Shown here: one piece after another, positions 57,920 to 64,000 of the stretch
How positions within the stretch are numbered: the first letter of the stretch is position 1
Layout: every line of letters starts with the position of its first letter
Assembly (NCBI GenBank): GCA_009823395.1
Contig: CM020501.1
Location: 21,629,861 to 21,693,860 of the forward strand
Source: Thamnaconus septentrionalis
Lineage: Eukaryota > Chordata > Actinopteri > Tetraodontiformes > Monacanthidae
Direction of reading: 5' to 3'
Length of the DNA: 64,000 bases
The notes under the pieces: model-generated
Told to the model about the DNA's origin: nothing
Database searches by the model: none
What the model saw: only the letters and a program-made list of their open reading frames with translations
Translations under genes and position numbers: made by a program

Positions 57920-57978
<59 letters not shown>
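57920..57978. repeat. AAT microsatellite
   Basis: About 59 bp of AAT repeat in intergenic DNA. The surrounding 56300-59000 has no recognised gene; it is AT-rich with short homopolymers. Confidence 0.93.
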
Positions 57979-59056
57979 GTAATAATCTCATCAAAGTTAA
58001 ATCAGGAAATGGTCAAGAGAGCAATCAGCAAGGACTTCAAAAATCTGTCTATTCTTATTCTAAAGATGATGATCTCCTTGTGTAAATTAATCCTGACATA
58101 ATGTCCTTTATCTTTTCTTGATGACATTCATTATTTAGAATCTTGCTGTGGTTAGAAGTCCAGTGTTCTGCTGATGCTTCTTTTTCCAGGTTTTTCTAAC
58201 AATAATCAGCGTCAGTAAACACTCCAGACGTCATTGTGATCTACAGCAGCCCTCTGAGAGAACTCACCGTCCCTTTTTATTTTTTTCAAAAATTAACGTG
58301 CGCCTGAAAGGTCGACCCCCCCCCCCAATTTGTATGGCGCTATTGTTCAACTGAAGGACAATTAAGTGTAACACACATGTTCTTCAGATTTTGTTGTCTG
58401 CATTTTTTAAATCATCCTGTATTCTGTAAAATACCCTTCAGGACCTGCAAGACCCTGGGGCCACAGATTTTGAACCTGCAGAAATATTTTGGCATATTCA
58501 TGAACTTCAATCTTTGAATTAGATCACAGTAGGCACTGTATACATGTGTGTCAGGTGGCTGTTGCAAGTGTTGTGTTTCTCCAGAGCCCTTGCAAAGGAA
58601 ACTTGATGCAGAGCGGATGTGGACCTGATCCCAGAGCAGCTGGTGGGTCTGATTACTGACACTGAGTCCTGGCCTGAAGGTCCCACAACCAGGACGACGT
58701 CCCTGTGAGCTCAAGGTAAGACTGAAAGACGTGCCTTTTTCTTTTTATTATATTTTTTTACTGCAGTTACCTTTCAAAACATATACGACAAACATATAAG
58801 ATATGTTTTGAAACTTTTAAAATAGAAAAGCGTATAGAATATCAACTGGTATTATCAGAGCAAAGAAACACCGGGGTTTGAGGCTGGGGCAGATCTGCAG
58901 GTGGGCACTCATTGACTGACAGGTGGCTCAGTCTCAGTTAATCAAGCAGCAACAAAGGAGTAACAATGGAACAATTAATTACAACTAATATTAGTAATTT
59001 CGGTTTTTGGGTCATAAGTTTGGGTACAACTTATGATTTATTGTGACTTGTCGAAG

Positions 59057-59076
59057 ATATATATATATATATATAT

Positions 59077-59122
<46 letters not shown>
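59057..59122. repeat. Compound AT and GATA microsatellite
   Basis: AT repeats at 59057-59079 run straight into about ten GATA/TAGA units ending at 59122. Confidence 0.93.
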
Positions 59123-59404
59123 CCCACTGGTGTTTGGTCTTGTCGACAGATTAAAACTTCTGGCAAACATCTCTGGCGGCCTCTTGTGGCTAAACCGATT
59201 TTCACACCGACAGACTAAAAGTTTTTCTAATCGAAAGGCAGGACTTTAACATGTATTATATCTCCAAGTGTTCATACACACAGCTCTTCACAATTAACGC
59301 TTGAAAAAAAAAAAAAATCAGATCAAACCATATTGTATTTTTGCACAGCTTAAAATCAGTGTGTCCAGGGAATGAAATCCTACTCGTGAACTTTTATATG
59401 TGTG

Positions 59405-59995
59405 TCAGTCAGAATCAGAATAGCCTTTATTGTCACTGCAGCAGAAAGATACAATGAAATTGCATGGCAACTCCCTTGTGCAAACAATATGAAATATAAG
59501 AACTAAAGATAAATAAAAATAAAAAATACAATATAAGACTTTAGTTAGTGTTGTCCAGACAACACAGTACAAGTATGTACTGCTGTCCTTACTACCCTCT
59601 GCAGCTTTTTCTTCTCTGCCACAGTGCAGCTGGAGTACCACACCGTGATGGCATAGGTCAGCAGACTCTCTATACTGGAGCGGTAGAAGGTCACCAGCAG
59701 CTGGGTGTATATGTTCTCCCTTCTGAGAGCCCTCAGGAAGTGAAGCCGCTGCTGGGCCTTCTTCCCCACTGCCGCAGTGTTCTCAGTCCAAGAGAGGTCT
59801 GCTGCGATGTGGATGCCAAGATATTTGAAGGACTCCACCCTCTCTACGCAGTCGCCGTTGATGAAGAGGGGTGCAGGGGCAGCTCTGTTCTTCCTGAAGT
59901 CCAGGATGAGCTCCTTGGTTTCGGTAGTGTTCAGTGTCAGGTTGTTCACTGAACACCACTTTTCACAGTCAGACGTGATGAAAGTATCAAGGTGT
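59405..59995 (-). mobile_element. 5'-truncated LINE (L2/CR1-like), reverse-transcriptase C-terminus
   Basis: The minus strand encodes the C-terminal part of a non-LTR retrotransposon reverse transcriptase. It includes CEKWCSVNNLTLNTTETKEL, FKYLGIHI, KAQQRLHFLRALRREN and YRSSIESLLTYAITVWY. The frame ends in LQRVVRTAVHTCTVLSGQH, with its stop near 59545. A short 3' tail ends in ACAATGAAATTGC-like (read on the plus strand) and GCTATTCTGATTCTGAC at about 59405. Homology stops near 59995, so the element is 5' truncated and dead. The frame is largely intact, suggesting a moderately recent insertion. Clade assignment is from motif memory. Confidence 0.8.
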
Positions 59996-60649
59996 TGTTT
60001 TTTTGTTTGTTTTTTCCCTCTGCTGAACTTCACACTCACCTGGCCGCAGACTCGGCCCAGATGGCCGGTTCTGGTGTTGCTCTGAGGCTGCACCAGTTCA
60101 GGGAACCTCGGGACTCTGGAAGGCGAGCAGGAGCAGGGACGTCCAGGTGCTGGAGATCCTCCTCCTCTTCCTCACGTGGCATCATTGTCATCATCAGCAG
60201 CTGACGGAAATCATACATAATGCAAAATCTGATAGATTTCACATTTTTATCATTAATTTCTGCAGACCGTCTCGCCTGGGGAGAGACGTCAATGGATTGT
60301 ATCCAGGTCAACTAGGGAGGCTCCATACTGTGCATGCAAAGGATTGTGGGTAAGAGAAACCAAACGTCTCTGACTCCTAACCCACCTTGTTATGACCGTA
60401 CAGTTCACTGGGATTCAACATCAACTGGCTTGAGAATACTTACTTTATATAAAAAAACAAAACAATTAAAAAAAAAAAAAAAGCCTAAAAATAGAACATG
60501 CTTAAACATGTTAAACATTGTAAACCAGGCCATAAGAACACTTGATGATCGCAGAGTAACAATAGATGTTGGAGGAGCCGGGGACTGACTCCACACCCCA
60601 ACATCCACATGTTCTGAGCTGGAGGACAGAACTGGACATCCATCTGTCT

Positions 60650-60890
60650 GTCCATTCATCCATTCATCCATTCATCCATTAATTAATATTCAATTACCAC
60701 TCATCCTGCACTCAGGCCGTCAGGGAGGTGGAGCCTATCCAGTCTAAGACACTTTAAGAGTGGTCAATCAGCCTGATGCACGTGTCTTGGGTTTGTGGGA
60801 GGAGCCTGAGAACCTGGAGAGAAGAGAAGCATATCCACTGCCCAGAAAGGCTCTGGGAACCCAACCCACGAGCCATGGAATGGTTCAGGT
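60650..60890 (+). repeat. Degenerate teleost interspersed repeat
   Basis: A CATC/CATT run (60652-60680) is followed by GGAGGTGGAGCCTATCCAGT, TTGGGTTTGTGGGAGGAGCC and CAGAAAGGCTCTGGGAACCC. These words recur in a very common fish repeat that I recall but cannot name securely. The copy is strongly diverged. Confidence 0.45.
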
Positions 60891-61072
60891 CTCGGGAGCC
60901 CCTGAGCTCTCACCTAACTGGTTCTACAAGCTCAGGTTATCACACCGTGAGAGTCTGATTCTCACACATCACGGCTGCCATCCAAGCAAAAATGTAGGCG
61001 AAAGAATTTTCACGAGTTGGATTACACACAAGCACTACGAGGGGGAACGATTACGCAAATGTCTTTGTTCTC

Positions 61073-62516
61073 TCAGTAAGTTTTTTGTCCTGCTGAGACT
61101 CGTTGGTCTTGACAAATCTTGTTAACAATCGTCTTGTCAAAAGTATGACATGGATGACTGAAAGCTAAACATTTTGGGCAATGTGGTGTTATGTCATGAT
61201 GATGTTTGGCCCAGTGTTTTCTCAACTGGCAGCTTCTCTGGTTCAACTGCATCTTAGACATATCAGATGAACACGTTCCAGGTTCAAGCGGAGCAGCAGA
61301 GGCTCCCGACCTCTTGGCGGCTCGCTGCAGTGTGAGGACGACGACGATGTCGACGACTACCATCAGAGTTTTGATCTCTGCGTCCTCAGAGCACTGGCTG
61401 CCCTGCAGCAAAGCCCCGCAGCCCAGGAACAGCACCGCCTGCAGACCACTTATCAGGAGCAGTTTGGTCTTCAGCGTTGCATGAAGTGATGATGTTGCTG
61501 AAAATATGAAAGAAAGAAAAAAATGTAAACATAAATAAATAAATAAATAAATAAATAAATATTGTGCTAATTATCCATCGTGGATTGAAATCAAGTTCTC
61601 ACTTCAGCTCATGGACAGCCAGCCACACATTTACAAAATAGAAATTTCCTCATTTCTCATGGACCCTCACCTATAAACCAAAAGGAATGTGTTAGTATTC
61701 CAGTTGTTAGTAAAAACCATGTGCACAGTATGTACCGCACGCACATTGTACATGATGCACAATGTGTGCACTTAACGCATAAAGCAGGTGGTATTAGCGC
61801 ACAATGTGACTCAGAACACAATGTTCACAACGTTCTTTATGATCGGTGTATTTCCCTCTCCAGTTACTAACGTCAACAATAGGCCTCTTGCAAGATGAGC
61901 GGGAAACCAGAGATTGTGAGTATAAACTGTTGTGTTGAAACAATGATACCAACCAAAAAAAAAAAAAAAAAAGACATACCAAGCTGTGTCAGGCACTCGA
62001 CTGCTCACGTCAAGCAGTTGTGCAGACGTCAACTGTCTTCCTTGAAGCTTCCTGAGCTGCTTCAAACACACTGAAATCGGTCACTAAATTTTATTTTTGA
62101 TCGCAAATTCCTTTTCAAGTGTTTATGGAAGTAAACAAAGAGTAAACTCGTGTCCCAATGCTGTGAGTTAACAAGCACTTATCTCATGGGTATTTGCATT
62201 GTACATTGTATTATGCATTGCAATTGTGTATAACGTTTGAAACTCATTTTGAAACCATTGTCAAATTAATAGTTTGTGCCCAGCTTTAGTGTGCAGCTTC
62301 AAGCACAAGGATCTGTTTGGAACAAGGGTGAGCAGCCGATCAAACAGAGAGCAAACATGCCCCCTCCCTCGCATCAGGTGACACTTTGGGAGACAGTGCG
62401 ATCCGGCGTTAAAGAAGCAAATAAATCAGTGTGTGAAAAAACAACAACTTACGACATCAGAAACTTTCCTGATGCATCTTCAATTGATCGCCGTGTGACT
62501 CACCAGCCGGGGCCAT
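61073..62516 (-). CDS. Possible two-exon small membrane protein (unrecognised)
   Basis: A start codon in a good context (TCAACAATGG) at 62516 opens a 13-nt coding piece, MAPA plus one base, with the donor G|GTGAGT at 62504. An acceptor with a pyrimidine-rich lead (TTTCTTTCATATTTTCAG) precedes 61497, and the phase fits: the joined frame runs 145 codons to a stop at 61073. It begins with a polar segment and then a hydrophobic stretch, LLLISGLQAVLFLGCGALL, that could span a membrane or act as a signal anchor. A second weaker one (LMVVVDIVVVL) follows. The last 60 residues look like random sequence, so the true 3' end or a further exon may differ. I do not recognise the family. It could be chance. 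Confidence 0.25.
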
Positions 62517-62519
62517 TGT

Positions 62520-63168
62520 TGACAGAACAAAGAGCTCCAGTGTCCTGCTACTGCTGCTGCTGATCATGATGATGATGAACATCCTGCGGATTAACTGCAT
62601 GACAGTGCAAATATTCGGCCGGTCGAACAATCAAGACGGAGACCAACAAAGTTGTCAAATTTATCCTTTCAACCTGAAGATTCAAAGGAAGCCTAAAAAA
62701 TACAGATATAATAGGTTGATAAATAAAAATAACCCACCTGGGGTTCAATTATTGATGGGGTTTATTATAATATTGTTTAATATTTTTGTAAGTGAGAATT
62801 TCCACTAAGAATGATTTTGAAGAACTCAACAATCATCAGTTAGCAAAGAGCTGCTATTTCACGTGCTTTTGTGTTAAGACATAACAAGAAGTTACTTGAA
62901 ATCTACCAGAGGCCAAATTTTCTAAGAAAAAAACAACAACCCTTAAAAATTAAATCTTAAAAAAAAGTTGAGAAACGCAAGCATGACAGTCATCTGAACT
63001 TTCGTCCCGTTTCTTTTTCTCAAACGTCAACGAGTCAAAAGACTCTGCAAGCTGAGAGTTGACAGTGTTTGACGGATCAGCTACATTGTTGTTTTTTCAA
63101 AGAAAAACGGAGAAAGACTTGGTTTGTGTAAACTCTGATGACTTTGCTTGATAAATTGAGTGTGTGTG

Positions 63169-63199
<31 letters not shown>

Positions 63200-63900
63200 T
63201 TGTGTGCGTGTGTGTTGCCCATCCAAGTGCTCACGCAAGTCATACGACTGATGATCAGAGGTCAGGTTTAAACCTGAAGTCCGGACTAATTTGGGGAGAT
63301 TTGACGGCACTGACAGAATAAAACTCCAAAGTTTAAGGCATTATTAGTTGAACCACCAAATGTGGCTTTTGCGTTGCAGTTTGCACAGCATTAAGCTTGA
63401 GCCAAGGAGCTGCGCGTGGCTGCTGGAGGATGTGAGTTCCTCTTGGATGCGACCGGGGCGTTTGCTCAGATTACCCTTGGGATCAAGTGTCGGGCCGTGT
63501 CGCGACGGCCTCACTCCACTTATTGTTCCTGCTGTGTGGAAGAATTAAACCAAAGTCCACAAGATGTTCCCCTCCTTTTGTTTCTCACAAGCCAGGTGAG
63601 ATCCAGAGGACAAGTTTGTTTTTTTTTGATGACAGATTGAAACGTGTGTTTCAGCAGTGACGCAGCAGAAATGAGACAGAGGCCCCTGAGCCGAGTTTTC
63701 CCGCTAAACCCCACACGAGCCAACATCTGAGACTCAGAGGTCACTGGGATAAGGATGAAAAATAAAGAAAGACTGATTGCAGGTTTCCAATGGAGAATCA
63801 GGAAGTATTCGGCAACCTATTTCATGACACATGAGTTACATTCTGAGACGCACCTGTTGAAAGTATGTAGGTAGGCGTCACAAAATGCAGCAACAGGTTG
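62520..63900. other. Intergenic region at the right end
   Basis: AT-rich sequence with a TG run (63159-63200) and no supported gene. Short frames around 63350-63640 lack recognisable domains. Confidence 0.5.
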
Positions 63901-63924
63901 ACCTCGTCAAAAAGCCCAACAAGG

Positions 63925-63969
63925 TATAAATACACACATTGGTGCCTCATCCATCCAAACTGCCTGCAG
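63925..63969 (+). promoter_or_regulatory. TATA-type core promoter and short first exon at the right edge
   Basis: TATAAATA at 63925-63932 is followed about 25-30 bp later by a likely start region, then CTGCCTGCAG|GTAAGAAAT with a consensus donor at 63970. This looks like a short noncoding first exon. GGTTGACCT (63897-63905) lies just upstream and resembles a nuclear-receptor half-site (TGACCT). The gene itself must lie beyond the window. All housekeeping promoters elsewhere in the window lack a TATA box. Confidence 0.4.
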
Positions 63970-64000
63970 GTAAGAAATCTCTTCTTCATCTTCATAATCG

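Noticed and set aside
61980..62071. Possible middle exon of the small minus-strand gene (VCLKQLRKLQGRQLTS segment)
   Set aside because: Acceptor and donor look acceptable and the frame fits the first exon, but joining it to the 61497 exon gives an early stop and loses the hydrophobic segment. The direct join was preferred.

Overview
This is a window of vertebrate nuclear DNA, most likely from a ray-finned (teleost) fish. It carries large spliced genes with GT-AG introns that are mostly short. It has very many CA/TG, GA, GAA and AAT microsatellites, remnants of hAT and Harbinger-type transposons and of an L2/CR1-like LINE, and GC-rich promoters rich in GCTAGC/GTTAGC words. I saw nothing bacterial, no CRISPR array and no convincing RNA gene.

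Six protein genes can be reconstructed exon by exon. From left to right they are: the first six coding exons of usp34 (minus strand, 1663-6857, continuing off the left edge); complete xpo1 (minus, 9095-19682, 23 coding exons, 1067 aa); complete fam161a (minus, 22066-27439, 7 exons, 767 aa); complete cct4 (minus, 28494-32823, 13 exons, 536 aa); complete pus10 (plus, 33955-37638, 16 exons, 528 aa); and complete akt3 (minus, 41679-50678, 13 coding exons, 479 aa). In the five complete genes the exon phases agree at every junction and the summed coding lengths divide by three. The protein lengths match or nearly match the family where I know it (human XPO1 1071, CCT4 539, PUS10 529, AKT3 479).

The order usp34-xpo1-fam161a-cct4 is the conserved vertebrate 2p15-type block. 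pus10 belongs to the same human region but here lies head-to-head with cct4. akt3 is on another chromosome in human, so its position next to pus10 reflects a lineage-specific arrangement. The genes are housekeeping or signalling genes (deubiquitination, nuclear export, cilium/centrosome, chaperonin, pseudouridylation, PI3K signalling). They do not form one pathway.

From 50.7 kb to the right end no recognised gene is seen. That stretch holds a CpG-rich promoter-like block at about 54.3-56.3 kb (possible upstream akt3 exon), long simple repeats, a 5'-truncated LINE at 59.4-60.0 kb, a possible two-exon small gene on the minus strand (61073-62516), and a TATA-type promoter with a first exon at the very right edge, pointing to a gene beyond the window.

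The most noteworthy observations are simple repeats sitting directly at splice sites. A run of about 63 TG units forms the 3' splice-site tract of the xpo1 exon that encodes the leptomycin-sensitive cysteine. A run of more than 200 nt of TTC-type repeat forms the polypyrimidine tract of an akt3 kinase exon. No clearly new biological system was found.
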